A DNA stretch of 64,000 nt, taken from positions 186,001 to 250,000 of the forward strand of contig JAAESM010000004.1 of NCBI GenBank assembly GCA_024229395.1, written 5' to 3'. The notes below the pieces were generated by a model. It was not told the DNA's origin and searched no databases. It saw only the letters and a list, made by a program, of their open reading frames with translations. Below are positions 16,481 through 26,115 of this stretch, in pieces. This DNA is from Planctomycetota bacterium (GTDB lineage Bacteria > Planctomycetota > UBA1135). Position numbers and translations under genes: made by a program. Within the stretch, counting starts at the first letter, position 1, and each line of letters begins with the position of its first letter.

Positions 16481-17755
16481 GTGCTTGATTCCAGATGGGT
16501 CCGCGAGAACGCGGATGTAGTTCGTGACGCTGCAGTGCGCAAGCGTCTTGACGTCGGTGTGGTCGATTCCTTTCTTGAGAGGGATCAACTACACCGCGAC
16601 GTATTGCTGCGCGTGGAGAACCTACGCGCCGACTTGAAGACTTCGTCGAAGAAACTCGGTAAGCTCGAGCCAGAAGAACGCGAGATCGCCTTGGCGGCGC
16701 AACGTGCTTCGAAAGCCGAGTTGAAGGAGTTGGAGAAGGAAGAGCAAGGCTTGCGCGCCGAAGTGCGCAGTTTCGCCATGCTGTTGCCGCAGCCGCCAGC
16801 AGATGACGTACCCGATGGCAAAGATGATCTCGAGAACGCCGAAGTCGCGATCGTCGGCAAGGTGCCTGAGTTCGATTTCGAAGCCCTCAGTCATTACGAC
16901 TTAGGCGAAAAGCTCGGCATCATCGACATCAAGCGTGGCGTCAAGTTGTCGGGGTCGCGCAACTACTTGTTGCTTGGCGACGCCGCACGTTTGGAGCGCG
17001 CAGCTTTGCAGTTCGCCCTGGATCACATGATCCAACGTGGTTTCGAGATGGTCTCGGTGCCCACCTTAGTGAAGCGCGAGTGCATGGAAGGCACCGGGTA
17101 CTTCCCAGGTGGAGAGGAGCAAGCCTATCTCGCCGAGCGCGATGACCTGGCGTTGGTCGGCACTTCGGAAGTACCGCTGACGTCGATCCACTCTGGTGAG
17201 ACACTGGACTTTGACAAGTTGCCACTGCGCCGCGTGGCGCTGTCACCTTGTTATCGCCGTGAGGCAGGTACTTATGGCAAGGACACCAAAGGCCTTTACC
17301 GCGTGCACCAGTTTTGGAAAGTTGAGCAAGTCGTGCTCGGCCCAGCCGATGATGCTTGGTCGCTCGAAGAGCATAAGGCCATGCTCAAGCATTCCACCGA
17401 CTTGATGGAAGCTATGGAGCTGCCATTTCGCGTGGTCAACGTTTGCACCGGAGACTTGGGTCAAGGCCAAGTCCAGAAGTGGGATATTGAGACCTGGATG
17501 CCAAGCCGTAATGCCTACGGTGAGACCCATTCCGCTTCTCGTTTCCATGACTTCCAGACGCGTCGCCTGAACCTGCGTTATCGCCCTGAAGGGGGCGGCA
17601 AGCCACAGTTCTGTCATTCGCTGAACAACACCGTGATCGCTTCACCGCGTGTCTTGATCGCCTTACTGGAAAACCATCAGCAAGCAGATGGCACGGTGCG
17701 CATTCCGGAAGTCTTGCGCCCTTATATGGGCGGCCAAGAAGTCATCGGTGACTAA
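16481..17755 (+). CDS. serS: Seryl-tRNA synthetase
   Basis: Charges tRNA-Ser. The protein has 424 residues from GTG 16481. Residues 1-110 are the long antiparallel coiled-coil arm that holds the tRNA variable loop. The class II core shows motif 2 (SPCYRREAGTYGKDTKGLYRVHQF), the serine-binding VGTSEVPLTS and motif 3 (FCHSLNNTVIASPRVLIALLENHQ). Its stop codon interlocks with that of the convergent gspJ: the two coding regions share 17752-17755. Confidence 0.97.
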   Translation: MLDSRWVRENADVVRDAAVRKRLDVGVVDSFLERDQLHRDVLLRVENLRADLKTSSKKLGKLEPEEREIALAAQRASKAELKELEKEEQGLRAEVRSFAMLLPQPPADDVPDGKDDLENAEVAIVGKVPEFDFEALSHYDLGEKLGIIDIKRGVKLSGSRNYLLLGDAARLERAALQFALDHMIQRGFEMVSVPTLVKRECMEGTGYFPGGEEQAYLAERDDLALVGTSEVPLTSIHSGETLDFDKLPLRRVALSPCYRREAGTYGKDTKGLYRVHQFWKVEQVVLGPADDAWSLEEHKAMLKHSTDLMEAMELPFRVVNVCTGDLGQGQVQKWDIETWMPSRNAYGETHSASRFHDFQTRRLNLRYRPEGGGKPQFCHSLNNTVIASPRVLIALLENHQQADGTVRIPEVLRPYMGGQEVIGD

Positions 17756-18615
17756 CCGCCACGGACCGGCTGGGAAACGGTACTGCCAGTGCCACTGACA
17801 CCATCCAGGCTGGTGCCGTTGGAGTCGTCGGTGCTGCCATCACCGGCGACTCCCGTGCCATCACCCGTGCCGCTGGCATCATCTTCACCCGGTTGGGTCG
17901 AGTGCAAGCGGTTGCGGAAACGCCAACGCGTGCGCTCAGGATAGTGATAGACCTCGTTGAATTCCAAGCGCGCGCGGTTGGCACCAATGATGTTCAAACT
18001 CTCCAGGGAACGACGCGGCTGCACCTCCAACTCGAGGAAGATATCCACCGCAAAGGGCAAGGTCTGGCGCACTTCAGAATCCCAATCGTCGATCCATAGG
18101 GGATTGACGTCAGGCTCTTTGGTGTAACGGATTTGCAGGCTGACCACGCGATCGTAGAGCATGGTGTAGGTGCCATCGCGGAAGGGCTCATCATCGATCA
18201 AGGCGTCTTCACGGCGGTACAACTCCATGAAGTCATCGCGGCGCGGGTTGATGCGCAAGCGATAACCGACCTCATTTAACGGCGCATAGACCGGGCGATC
18301 AATCCCAGGAACGTTGACCGGTGCCTTGCCGCGACTGCGAACCAACATGTCCATCTGATCGGCCTCGGCGCCCATCAGCGTGCGGTTGACGCCCTTGAAG
18401 GCCTTGTACTCCTCAACATCGTAGACCGCGATGTTCTCCAGGTCCTCGCGCATACGTTCGACGATGCGCGGCCCGTTGTTCTCGGTCTCCATGATGTTAT
18501 GAATCGCATCCACCGCCATGCGAGTGGAATCGACGGTCTGCATCACCGTGGTCATGATCATTCCCATGATCGCCAACGAGATCAAGACCTCCATGAGGGT
18601 GAAACCGCGCCGCAT
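17752..18615 (-). CDS. gspJ: Type II secretion minor pseudopilin, GspJ-like
   Basis: A 287-residue prepilin-type protein. The N-terminus RRGFTLMEVLISLAIMGMIM is a class III signal: cleavage before F with E at +5. Its length and last position in the set match GspJ, which caps the pseudopilus with GspI and GspK. After the globular domain (about residue 230) comes a Gly/Ser/Thr/Asp tail (DDASGTGDGTGVAGDG and onward) not typical of GspJ. It overlaps gspI by one base and serS by four. Confidence 0.75.
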   Translation of the reverse strand: MRRGFTLMEVLISLAIMGMIMTTVMQTVDSTRMAVDAIHNIMETENNGPRIVERMREDLENIAVYDVEEYKAFKGVNRTLMGAEADQMDMLVRSRGKAPVNVPGIDRPVYAPLNEVGYRLRINPRRDDFMELYRREDALIDDEPFRDGTYTMLYDRVVSLQIRYTKEPDVNPLWIDDWDSEVRQTLPFAVDIFLELEVQPRRSLESLNIIGANRARLEFNEVYHYPERTRWRFRNRLHSTQPGEDDASGTGDGTGVAGDGSTDDSNGTSLDGVSGTGSTVSQPVRGG

Positions 18616-19163
18616 TACTCCAAGTCCTCCGTGTCGAGGTCAGGCCACAAGGTGCGATACAGTTCGAAATCCTGATAGATCGCCCAAGTGTCGATCAGTG
18701 TCTCCAGAATCAGTGCTTCGGTTTCTCCGTCATTGCGCACTGATGGGAAGGAGATGGTCAGGAAGATGCGCGTGAACTCTGCTTGCACGTCGTCTTCATC
18801 GCGATCCTCCTCTTCATTGCTGAGGAAGCGGCGCCAGACTTCTTCCGTTGGGTCTTCGCCACCACCTGCGAATTGGCTGCCATCGCCGATGCCGATCACA
18901 TAAGTGAACTGGCCATGGCCTTCCTCGGAGAAATCGCCTTCGTAGCCGTCGTAGAGGTCGGGGATCATGCCCGCCTCGATACGGCGCAGTTGTGAAATCC
19001 CCAGCCGCGAGGCAATCGAGACCAGTCGCGCATTCGTTGCCTTGTTCATGGCACCAGAGCGCGCTTCCATCACGAAAGTGAAGATGATCGCTAGCAGAGC
19101 CAGGGCCGCCATGATCTCCAACAGAGTGAAGCCACTTCGTTTGAGCTGCTGCCTAGAAATCAT
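18615..19163 (-). CDS. gspI: Type II secretion minor pseudopilin, GspI-like
   Basis: A 182-residue protein with prepilin signal RSGFTLLEIMAALALLAIIF (cleavage before F, E at +5). The mature part is short and acidic with an internal EDRDEDDVQ stretch. Assignment to GspI rests on order between GspH- and GspJ-like genes and on length; sequence outside the signal is too divergent to prove it. It overlaps gspH by 11 nt. Confidence 0.7.
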   Translation of the reverse strand: MISRQQLKRSGFTLLEIMAALALLAIIFTFVMEARSGAMNKATNARLVSIASRLGISQLRRIEAGMIPDLYDGYEGDFSEEGHGQFTYVIGIGDGSQFAGGGEDPTEEVWRRFLSNEEEDRDEDDVQAEFTRIFLTISFPSVRNDGETEALILETLIDTWAIYQDFELYRTLWPDLDTEDLE

Positions 19164-19707
19164 TTTCCACCAGCAGTTCAGGTTCCAGATGCCCGGTGTA
19201 GACCGTGGCGATGCCGGTCAAGGCGAGGACGCGCACGGTCAATTCGAAATCGAACTCATCGGTGCTGCCTTCACCGCGCAAGTAGATGTGCACATCAGGG
19301 GCGCTACCGAGTGGATCGTAAACTAGTGCGTATTGACCTTCCGAAATCATCTCGCCACGCGGATCCATGACGCCGGTGATTTCCGTGCCTTCTTGCAACA
19401 GATGCCAAGTCAGCATCGGCCGGTCTTCAGGATCGGTAATCAGCTTGCCTTCGTCATCGAATGGAACCTGAATCGCATAGCGCTGCTCGGTGAAGTCGAT
19501 CACCACGGCATATTCCTGTGCCTTGGAGATCGACTGGGTGCGCGCAAAATCAAGCTCAGCAAGCAACTCGCGAGCCGCTGCCTCGGTGCGCGTGGAGGGC
19601 AGCATTCCATCCAGACGAACAATCGCTAGGCTGGTCATCATCGCGACAATGATCACCACGGCGGTGATCTCGATCAGCGTGAAGCCTGCATCTCGTCTGG
19701 ATTTCAT
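19153..19707 (-). CDS. gspH: Type II secretion minor pseudopilin, GspH-like
   Basis: A 184-residue protein with prepilin signal DAGFTLIEITAVVIIVAMMT and a typical GspH/FimT follow-on: ELLAELDFARTQSISKAQEYAVVID, a helix running into the first strand. The C-terminus is strand-rich. Located 16 nt after gspG in the same operon. GspH is thought to join the pseudopilus tip. Confidence 0.78.
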   Translation of the reverse strand: MKSRRDAGFTLIEITAVVIIVAMMTSLAIVRLDGMLPSTRTEAAARELLAELDFARTQSISKAQEYAVVIDFTEQRYAIQVPFDDEGKLITDPEDRPMLTWHLLQEGTEITGVMDPRGEMISEGQYALVYDPLGSAPDVHIYLRGEGSTDEFDFELTVRVLALTGIATVYTGHLEPELLVENDF

Positions 19708-19723
19708 TCCTTAGGCAGTAGCC

Positions 19724-20140
19724 TTACTGACTGAAAACCGTCTCGGTCGTGATGTCTTGGTTCTCGTTATCACCACCAGGCTCACCATCGGCGCCATAGC
19801 AAGTGATGAACGGATTGCCTTCGGAATCCTTCTCGTAGTCGTACTCGTTCTTCCAAGGGTCGAGCGGGATGATCTTGATGAAGGGCTGCCCCGTAGTTGG
19901 GTTCGGCTCGGTGAGCTCATCCAACGACTCTGGGAAGCTGTAGACCTCGAGTTTGTACTGATCCAAGGTGCTGTGGAACAGGCGAATCTGGTTGCCGGCT
20001 ACCTTGGATTGGCTGGAGAACAGGGCGTTCCAGACACTTGGACCGACCGTACTGATCACCAAGCCCAAAATCAGGACGACCACCATGATCTCAATCAAGG
20101 TGAAGCCGCTGTTACGATGTTTGTGTAGTTTGCTTTTCAT
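19724..20140 (-). CDS. gspG: Type II secretion major pseudopilin GspG
   Basis: From ATG 20140 the protein has 138 residues, typical of GspG. The prepilin signal NSGFTLIEIMVVVLILGLVI is followed by the GspG body: AGNQIRLFHSTLDQYKLEVYSFPESLDELTEP, PFIKIIPLDPWKNEYDYE and an Asp/Gly-rich C-terminus (GADGEPGGDNEN) where GspG binds calcium. It forms the shaft of the pseudopilus. A 12-residue upstream extension of the frame overlaps gspF and is unlikely; the chosen start is 2 nt after the gspF stop. Confidence 0.9.
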   Translation of the reverse strand: MKSKLHKHRNSGFTLIEIMVVVLILGLVISTVGPSVWNALFSSQSKVAGNQIRLFHSTLDQYKLEVYSFPESLDELTEPNPTTGQPFIKIIPLDPWKNEYDYEKDSEGNPFITCYGADGEPGGDNENQDITTETVFSQ

Positions 20141-20142
20141 GT

Positions 20143-21471
20143 CTAGAAGTTCTGGGTCATTTGCATGACCGGCCACAGGATGGCGAGGATGATGAAGCCG
20201 ACCATCACCGCGAGCACCAGAATCAGAATTGGTTCGATCAAAGAAGTCAGTTTCGCTGTGGCGATCTCCACTTCTTCCTGATACGTGTCGCCGATCTGGG
20301 TCATCATGTGATCCAGTTCGCCGGATTGCTCACCGACAGCAATCATGTAACCCAACAGTGGGGGGAATACGCCAGAGGCCTTGATCGGGCCCGCGATATC
20401 CGCGCCCTCAAGGATTTTCTTGCGTACATCATCGATGGTATTTTCCATCAGACGGTTGCCCAATACTGTGCGGTTGACCTCAAGGCAGCGTACCACCGGC
20501 ACGCCGGAAGCGAGCAGGGTGGCAAAGGTCTGTGCGAATCGCGCGATCGACTGTTTGAGCAGCAGGTCGCCGAAGACTGGGATCTTCAACATACGCGTAT
20601 CGGTCTTCAACCTGCCCTTCTCTGAGGAATAGTAGAGGTTGAATGCCAACAAACCGAACACCGCAACGACCACGAGCGCCCACCAATAACCAATCAGGAA
20701 ATCCGAGGTGTTCTGCAGGATTTGGGTGGGCAATGGCAGTTCACTGCCTTGGTTCTCCAACATCGCGGTGATTTTGGGCACCACAAAACCGATCAGCAAG
20801 GCAACCACTAACAGGCCGACGACCAGCATGACGATTGGGTACATCATTGCGGCTTGCACCTTGTTCCGCACGCGGGCCTGTTCTTGCATGAACTCTGACA
20901 TTTTCATCAGCACTTCATCCAAGTGACCGGATGCCTCTCCAGCACGGACCATGGAGACATTCAAGTCATCGAAGTAGTCCGGGTGTGCGGCGAAGGCATC
21001 GGCGGTAGGGGTACCTTGGGAAATGCGTTCGCGAATGTCGCGATAGACAATCGACAGACGCTTGTTCTCGGTCTGCTCAATGATCGCGCGCAAGGCCTCC
21101 GTAATCGGGATGCCTGCGCGGGTCAAGGTTGCGAGTTGGCGCGTGAAGGTACAAACATCATCGGTCTTGGCCTTGGTGCGGGTGGCACCACCTTGACGAC
21201 CACGTGCGGCTTCTACTCGCGCGCGGATCTTGGCCAACTGCTTATTCTCAGGCTTGGACTTCTTGGCCAAAGCCTTTGACTTCGACTTGCCTTTGCCCTT
21301 GAACAAACCAGGCCCCTTGACCTTCTTGCCACCTTTCAGCTCAGCAATATCGGTCACCATGATCTTCTGACGCTTACATTTCACGCGCGCATCACGCGGT
21401 GAATCAGCATCGATCACACCAGAGGCTTTCTTGCCCTTTTCGTTAAATCCCTTCCACTCGTAGACAGGCAT
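20143..21471 (-). CDS. gspF: Type II secretion inner-membrane protein GspF
   Basis: A 442-residue platform protein. It begins MPVYEWKGFNEKGKKASGVIDADSPRDAR, the normal GspF start. Residues about 50-105 are a very basic Lys/Arg/Gly/Ala linker (for example GLFKGKGKSKSKALAKKSK) that most GspF lack. Two GspF domains follow, each with the pattern FTRQLATLTRAGIPITEAL / FAQTFATLLASGVPVVRCLE and a GEASGHLDEVL / GEQSGELDHMM block, with three membrane helices. It contacts GspE and the pseudopilus base. gspE ends 13 nt upstream. Confidence 0.92.
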   Translation of the reverse strand: MPVYEWKGFNEKGKKASGVIDADSPRDARVKCKRQKIMVTDIAELKGGKKVKGPGLFKGKGKSKSKALAKKSKPENKQLAKIRARVEAARGRQGGATRTKAKTDDVCTFTRQLATLTRAGIPITEALRAIIEQTENKRLSIVYRDIRERISQGTPTADAFAAHPDYFDDLNVSMVRAGEASGHLDEVLMKMSEFMQEQARVRNKVQAAMMYPIVMLVVGLLVVALLIGFVVPKITAMLENQGSELPLPTQILQNTSDFLIGYWWALVVVAVFGLLAFNLYYSSEKGRLKTDTRMLKIPVFGDLLLKQSIARFAQTFATLLASGVPVVRCLEVNRTVLGNRLMENTIDDVRKKILEGADIAGPIKASGVFPPLLGYMIAVGEQSGELDHMMTQIGDTYQEEVEIATAKLTSLIEPILILVLAVMVGFIILAILWPVMQMTQNF

Positions 21472-21484
21472 TTGAAATCAGGGT

Positions 21485-23212
21485 TTACATCAAGTCCAGT
21501 TGAGTCACGCGCATCACTTCCTCAGGGGAAGTCACGCCTTCGATGACCTTGTTCATGCCATCTTGACGCAAGGTCTTCATGCCGCCAGCGATTGCAGCAC
21601 GCTTCAGCTCTGCAGCGGAAACATTCTTCATGACCAACTCGCGCATTTCTTCCGTCATGGCGAGAAGTTCATAAATTGCGGTTCGGCCTTGATAGCCGGA
21701 ATGGAAGCAATCATCACAGCCAGGCGACCGTGCCATCTTGCCATCCTTCAACATCGAAGGATCGAGGCCGATGCCACGCAAGGTGCCAACGTCCTGATCC
21801 TCTGGCTCGACCCAAGTGTGGCAAGTCTTGCACAGGGTACGCACCAGGCGTTGCGCGATGACCAGCACCAAGGACGACGACACCAGATAGGATTCCAGGC
21901 CGAGGTCGATCAGACGGGTGATGGTGCTTGGTGCATCGTTGGTGTGCACCGTGGAGAACACCAAGTGACCGGTGATTGCAGCACGGATGGCGATTTCGGC
22001 CGTTTCCACGTCTCGAATCTCACCAACCATCATGACGTCGGGGTCTTGACGCAAGAAGGAGCGCAGGCCAGCCGCGAAGGTCAGGCCTTTCTTGGTATTC
22101 ACCTGCACCTGGGAGACGCCGTCGAGCTGATACTCGACCGGATCCTCAATGGTAAGGATGTTCTTCTCACCGGTAGAGATCTGTGTGAGTCCACCGTACA
22201 GCGTGGTGGTCTTACCCGACCCAGTAGGGCCGGTGACCAAGATGATGCCGTGTGGGTAACTCAGGTAATGCTTGAGGATTTTCAGGTTGTCTTCATCAAG
22301 ACCGATCTCATCAAGGTTGTAAGTGCGCGCGGTCTTATCCAGCAGACGCAATACACAACGCTCGCCTTCTGCGGTGGGGACCACCGAGATACGCACGTCG
22401 ACCTCGCCATCACCGATACGAATCGAAGCACGACCATCTTGTGGCATACGACGCTCCGCAATGTCCATCTTGCCCATCACCTTGATACGCGATGTGACCG
22501 CGTCCTGGGCGTTCTTGGGAATGGACTCCATGTCATACAAGATGCCGTCGATGCGGAAGCGAACTTGCATGCGGTCGGCGTAAGGCTGGAAGTGCACATC
22601 CGAAGCGCGCAACTTCAGAGCTTGGAACAAGACTGAATTGACCAGCTTGATGATGGGGGCCTTGTTGGCCACATCGAGCAGGTCTTCACTTTCTTCGATC
22701 TCCGCGGCCAAGCCAGCGATATCGGTGTCCTCAAGATCATCGAGGGCATCGTCGACGCCATCCGCACGGTGACGGAATGCGCGGTTGATCAGTTCGGTGA
22801 TTTCGCCGCGTGGAGCCAGGGCGAAGCGCACCGCACAAGGCAGCATGGCGACCAGGTCATCTTGCGGGTGAATATCCAGTGGGTGCGCACACACCACCAC
22901 CAACTCACCGTTATCGACCTTGACCGCGACCATGTCGTGCGCGCGGGCGAAGGACAGCGGTACGTTGTCGACAAACAGCTTCGGCACCTGGATGCCTTGG
23001 AACTCGGTGATGAGCTCCATATCAAGATCTTCGCCGAAGGCACTGAGCACTGCGGCCTCATCAAGGCCACGAGTCATTAACACGCGATCCAGGGTCTGCC
23101 CCGTGGAGGCCGCCTGATCGCGAAGCTTACGCAGCTCTACCAGTTCTTGACCTGTGGACTTAGCCAGCAGGTCAATCAAACTGGGCGGACTGGTTACTTG
23201 TTCTTGGCTCAC
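21485..23212 (-). CDS. gspE: Type II secretion ATPase GspE
   Basis: A 575-residue ATPase that powers pseudopilus assembly. It has an N-terminal MshEN-like domain, then the nucleotide-binding domain with Walker A GPTGSGKTTT, an Asp box (ILTIEDPVEYQL), Walker B (MMVGEIRDVETAEIAI) and a His box (GHLVFSTVHTND). The tetracysteine zinc loop is present: CKTC and, about 35 residues on, CDDC. Start is GTG at 23212, overlapping the gspD stop as GTGA. Confidence 0.95.
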   Translation of the reverse strand: MSQEQVTSPPSLIDLLAKSTGQELVELRKLRDQAASTGQTLDRVLMTRGLDEAAVLSAFGEDLDMELITEFQGIQVPKLFVDNVPLSFARAHDMVAVKVDNGELVVVCAHPLDIHPQDDLVAMLPCAVRFALAPRGEITELINRAFRHRADGVDDALDDLEDTDIAGLAAEIEESEDLLDVANKAPIIKLVNSVLFQALKLRASDVHFQPYADRMQVRFRIDGILYDMESIPKNAQDAVTSRIKVMGKMDIAERRMPQDGRASIRIGDGEVDVRISVVPTAEGERCVLRLLDKTARTYNLDEIGLDEDNLKILKHYLSYPHGIILVTGPTGSGKTTTLYGGLTQISTGEKNILTIEDPVEYQLDGVSQVQVNTKKGLTFAAGLRSFLRQDPDVMMVGEIRDVETAEIAIRAAITGHLVFSTVHTNDAPSTITRLIDLGLESYLVSSSLVLVIAQRLVRTLCKTCHTWVEPEDQDVGTLRGIGLDPSMLKDGKMARSPGCDDCFHSGYQGRTAIYELLAMTEEMRELVMKNVSAAELKRAAIAGGMKTLRQDGMNKVIEGVTSPEEVMRVTQLDLM

Positions 23213-25428
23213 CGGCCCTCCTTAACGGCAGCTTCTCGTGTCGCTTCCACGGCACTGGAATCCTTCAGTTCTCCACCCGTCGTGGAGTAGGTCGGTGCAG
23301 CAAAGCCCGCCAAGTTCAAGGTTCCCATCTCGACCTCGCCGTTGTCGTCTTGATCGAGGATGACGTCGACTGGGCTATTCATACTGAACTCCGGATCAAT
23401 GATGCGCACGCGGTCCAGCCCGATGGTCTCTGCAGCGCGGGACTTGCCCTGCTGGGAGATATCGTTGAGTTCATCGAAGTCTTCCATGATCCGCGGCGTG
23501 CAGAAGAAGAATAGCGTCGTCTTGACGTTGTTCTTGCTGGTGCTGCCGAACAGACCACCGATCACCGGAATATCTGACAAGTAAGGAATCCCCGACTCGC
23601 CATCAGTGATGTCGTTTCGCACGATGCCGCCCAACCACATCGTCGCGCCATCAGGCAGGTCCACCGAAGTCTGAATGCTTCGCGAGATGATTGACGGCGG
23701 GAGAGTGGTGGATTCATTTGGACGGAATGAGGAAACCTCCAGGTTGATCGCCAAGCGCAAGTACTTATGCGCCGAGATCGAAGGTGTGATGTTCAGCGAG
23801 ATACCAGCCTCGGACCATTCCACACCAGTCGAGACCGATGCCTGAGTTGCATTTGAAGTTTGGTAAGGAACCCGGTCTTCCGATGTAACTGTCGCCATCT
23901 TGTTGTTCGATACCAACACCGAAGGTACCGACAGGATGTTCGAGTCTGTGCGGCTCTGCGCCATCTGCAAGATGATCGGAATGCCAAGGTCTTCGCCATC
24001 GAAGATACCCAAGGTCAAACCAGCTGCGGTTGGGGAAGGTAGGCGAGCATCGCCAATGCCACTCGACGTCGTGATGCCAGTCGAGGTGTAACCGAAGCCG
24101 CGCTGGGTGTCGCCGTTTGGCGTTTCCAAATTGGCGTATTCGAGGCCGATCTCTTTCGAGAAGTCCGAGCTGACTTCAATCAGGGCGGTCTCGATCAACA
24201 CCTGCGATTGACGGCGATCCAAGGTATCCAACATGGCCTTGAACTCGGCCCATTTGGTGCGGGTGGCGGTCACCAGCAAGGAGTTGGTCTCCTCGTGGAT
24301 CTCAACGATGATCTTCTGCTCTTGGGTATTGGTCCGCGAACTACCACCACCGCCGGCGTTACGGTCAACCCGTTCCCGCTCCTGCTCGGTCGCTTGAATG
24401 AACTGGGTGATCGACTCATCCAAGTCCGCCGCGCTCAAGTACTGAAGTACGTAAACGTGGTAGTTGGACTGTGGCTCTTCGACCTTGGTGTCCAGCTGTG
24501 CAACTAAATCCAGGATCGCTTCCATGATGTCAGGGTCCGCCGTGATCAACAGCGAGTTGTCCTGAGGGTAGGAAACGATGTTGGTGGCGATACGCGTCTG
24601 CACTTGCGGCTGACGGTTTCGCGAGTTGTTACGCGAGTTGCTCGAGCTGGTGCCCTCGGTCATGTTCTCGACCAACTCTGCCAGCAACTCAGCAAGTTCC
24701 TCGGCGCTGGCTTCACGTAAACGAACCTTGCGAAACTCAGGTTTGATGAACTCAGGCTTGCGGTCGAGGATCTGCACCATGCGCACCGATGCTGCCACGA
24801 AAGGACCATAACCTTGAATCAACAAGGCACGTTCTTGGCCAAGGTCCATGAAGGCTGAGTTGTCACCGGAAGTGGTGCCGATGGCAGTACGCAACTTGGT
24901 GCCCAAGTCGGTCGGGTCGGCGTACTTCAGAGGCACAGTCGTGAACAGATAAGTACCCGGTTGGTCCGCGAACTCTGGCACGTTTTCAACATCGACATAT
25001 TGCGCGTTGGATTTAATCAACACGATGTTCGACGCCAACTGTTCGGTGATCACAATCACGGCAAGATCGCCCGAGCCCTGTTGGACACAGACGAAGCCAT
25101 GGATCTTCATCATGATCTGGAAGAAGGAATAGAAATCCTCGCGCTTGATCTTCTTGCGCCCATAAAGCAGCAACTTGCGTCCATCCAGCTTGGCGCGGAT
25201 GCCGGTGGAGGTTTCATCAAGTGTGAAGTTCAACCCAGTGTTGACTTGGCAAATCTTGATGAACTGGCGCAAGGTCAAGCCGCCGTCATCGAGTTCGCTG
25301 AGGTCAAGGGTGTAGTAGTCACCGTCGTCCTGCAGGACGCTTTCGGGAACTTCAAGATCTCCAACCGGATCCTGGAATACCGGCTGGAAGAGGAGTGGCA
25401 CGAGGCCAAGGCTAATGGTGAGGAGCAT
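23209..25428 (-). CDS. gspD: Type II secretion outer-membrane secretin GspD
   Basis: A 739-residue secretin with a signal peptide (MLLTISLGLVPLLFQPVFQ). N0/N1-N3 ring-building domains precede the C-terminal secretin domain, which contains SVPSVLVSNNKMATVTSEDRVPYQT, WLGGIVRN and the hallmark IPYLSDIPVIGGLFGSTS near the end. An Asn/Ser/Arg-rich loop (about residues 265-280) and a Gly/Ser loop (about 362) interrupt the N domains. About 80 residues follow the secretin motif and may bind a pilotin or peptidoglycan. It is the first gene of gspDEFGHIJ; gspC, K, L and M are not adjacent. Confidence 0.94.
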   Translation of the reverse strand: MLLTISLGLVPLLFQPVFQDPVGDLEVPESVLQDDGDYYTLDLSELDDGGLTLRQFIKICQVNTGLNFTLDETSTGIRAKLDGRKLLLYGRKKIKREDFYSFFQIMMKIHGFVCVQQGSGDLAVIVITEQLASNIVLIKSNAQYVDVENVPEFADQPGTYLFTTVPLKYADPTDLGTKLRTAIGTTSGDNSAFMDLGQERALLIQGYGPFVAASVRMVQILDRKPEFIKPEFRKVRLREASAEELAELLAELVENMTEGTSSSNSRNNSRNRQPQVQTRIATNIVSYPQDNSLLITADPDIMEAILDLVAQLDTKVEEPQSNYHVYVLQYLSAADLDESITQFIQATEQERERVDRNAGGGGSSRTNTQEQKIIVEIHEETNSLLVTATRTKWAEFKAMLDTLDRRQSQVLIETALIEVSSDFSKEIGLEYANLETPNGDTQRGFGYTSTGITTSSGIGDARLPSPTAAGLTLGIFDGEDLGIPIILQMAQSRTDSNILSVPSVLVSNNKMATVTSEDRVPYQTSNATQASVSTGVEWSEAGISLNITPSISAHKYLRLAINLEVSSFRPNESTTLPPSIISRSIQTSVDLPDGATMWLGGIVRNDITDGESGIPYLSDIPVIGGLFGSTSKNNVKTTLFFFCTPRIMEDFDELNDISQQGKSRAAETIGLDRVRIIDPEFSMNSPVDVILDQDDNGEVEMGTLNLAGFAAPTYSTTGGELKDSSAVEATREAAVKEGR

Positions 25429-25619
25429 GCGCTCTTGCTGTAAGTGGGGGCGCGGGCGGCGCCGAGACTGAGCAGAGTCTAGTCGTTTGGCCAGTCTCGC
25501 TCAAAGGCCGTTATGGCCTGGATTTGCGACGTGCTCAAAAAAGAGCATCTTCCTGGAAATCTTGGGCTCTCGGCTGTCCCTGCTTGTCAGGTTTGGATAT
25601 GCTTTGCCACTTCCAAATC

Positions 25620-26069
25620 ATGGATTTTCCTGCACATTTCCGGCCAGCCACCGTGCTGCTTTCGCCCAAGGTCAAGAGCAAATGGGATTTGCTCACTGAG
25701 ATGGTCAATGCTGCCGCTAGTGCCTGGGAACTTTCTGCGGAATTAAAGGCCGAAAGTCAGCGTTCGCTGGTCGCTCGCGAGGAAAGCGTGTCGACTGGCA
25801 TGGAAGCCGGCATCGCCGTACCGCATGCAGCGGTCGCAGGCCTGCCCAAGATGATCATCGGAATGGCAATCATTCCAGCTGGGATGGAATTCGAATCCCT
25901 CGATGGTCAGCCCTCCAAAGTGGTCGTCATGATCCTCGTTCCTAAGAGTGAGAAACTGGCGCATCTCCAGACCCTGACAGAGGTTGCGCGCAGACTAAGC
26001 GATAGCAACTTCCGTCAAAGCTTGCTCGATGCAAGCACTGGCGATCAGGTTGTGGGCCTCTGGTCCTAA
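25620..26069 (+). CDS. PTS EIIA (PtsN/fructose type) domain protein
   Basis: A 149-residue single-domain EIIA. The phosphorylatable histidine lies in GIAVPHAAV, matching the GxAxPHxx signature of the mannitol/fructose/PtsN class. Other family blocks are LLTEMVNAAASA, SLVAREESVSTGMEAG and the C-terminal LTEVARRLSD..FRQSLLDA. No EIIB, EIIC, HPr or EI gene is near, which favours a regulatory role as in EIIA-Ntr over sugar transport. A TATGCT hexamer about 15 nt before the ATG is a possible -10. An ATG at 25599 is an alternative start. Confidence 0.78.
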   Translation: MDFPAHFRPATVLLSPKVKSKWDLLTEMVNAAASAWELSAELKAESQRSLVAREESVSTGMEAGIAVPHAAVAGLPKMIIGMAIIPAGMEFESLDGQPSKVVVMILVPKSEKLAHLQTLTEVARRLSDSNFRQSLLDASTGDQVVGLWS

Positions 26070-26115
26070 CCCCCAAAACCAGCTTTGCCTATTGAGGGCA
26101 TGAGTGCTACTCGTC

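Noticed and set aside
21500-22636. 378-codon plus-strand open frame opposite gspE
   Set aside because: Shadow of a well-conserved GspE with all ATPase motifs.
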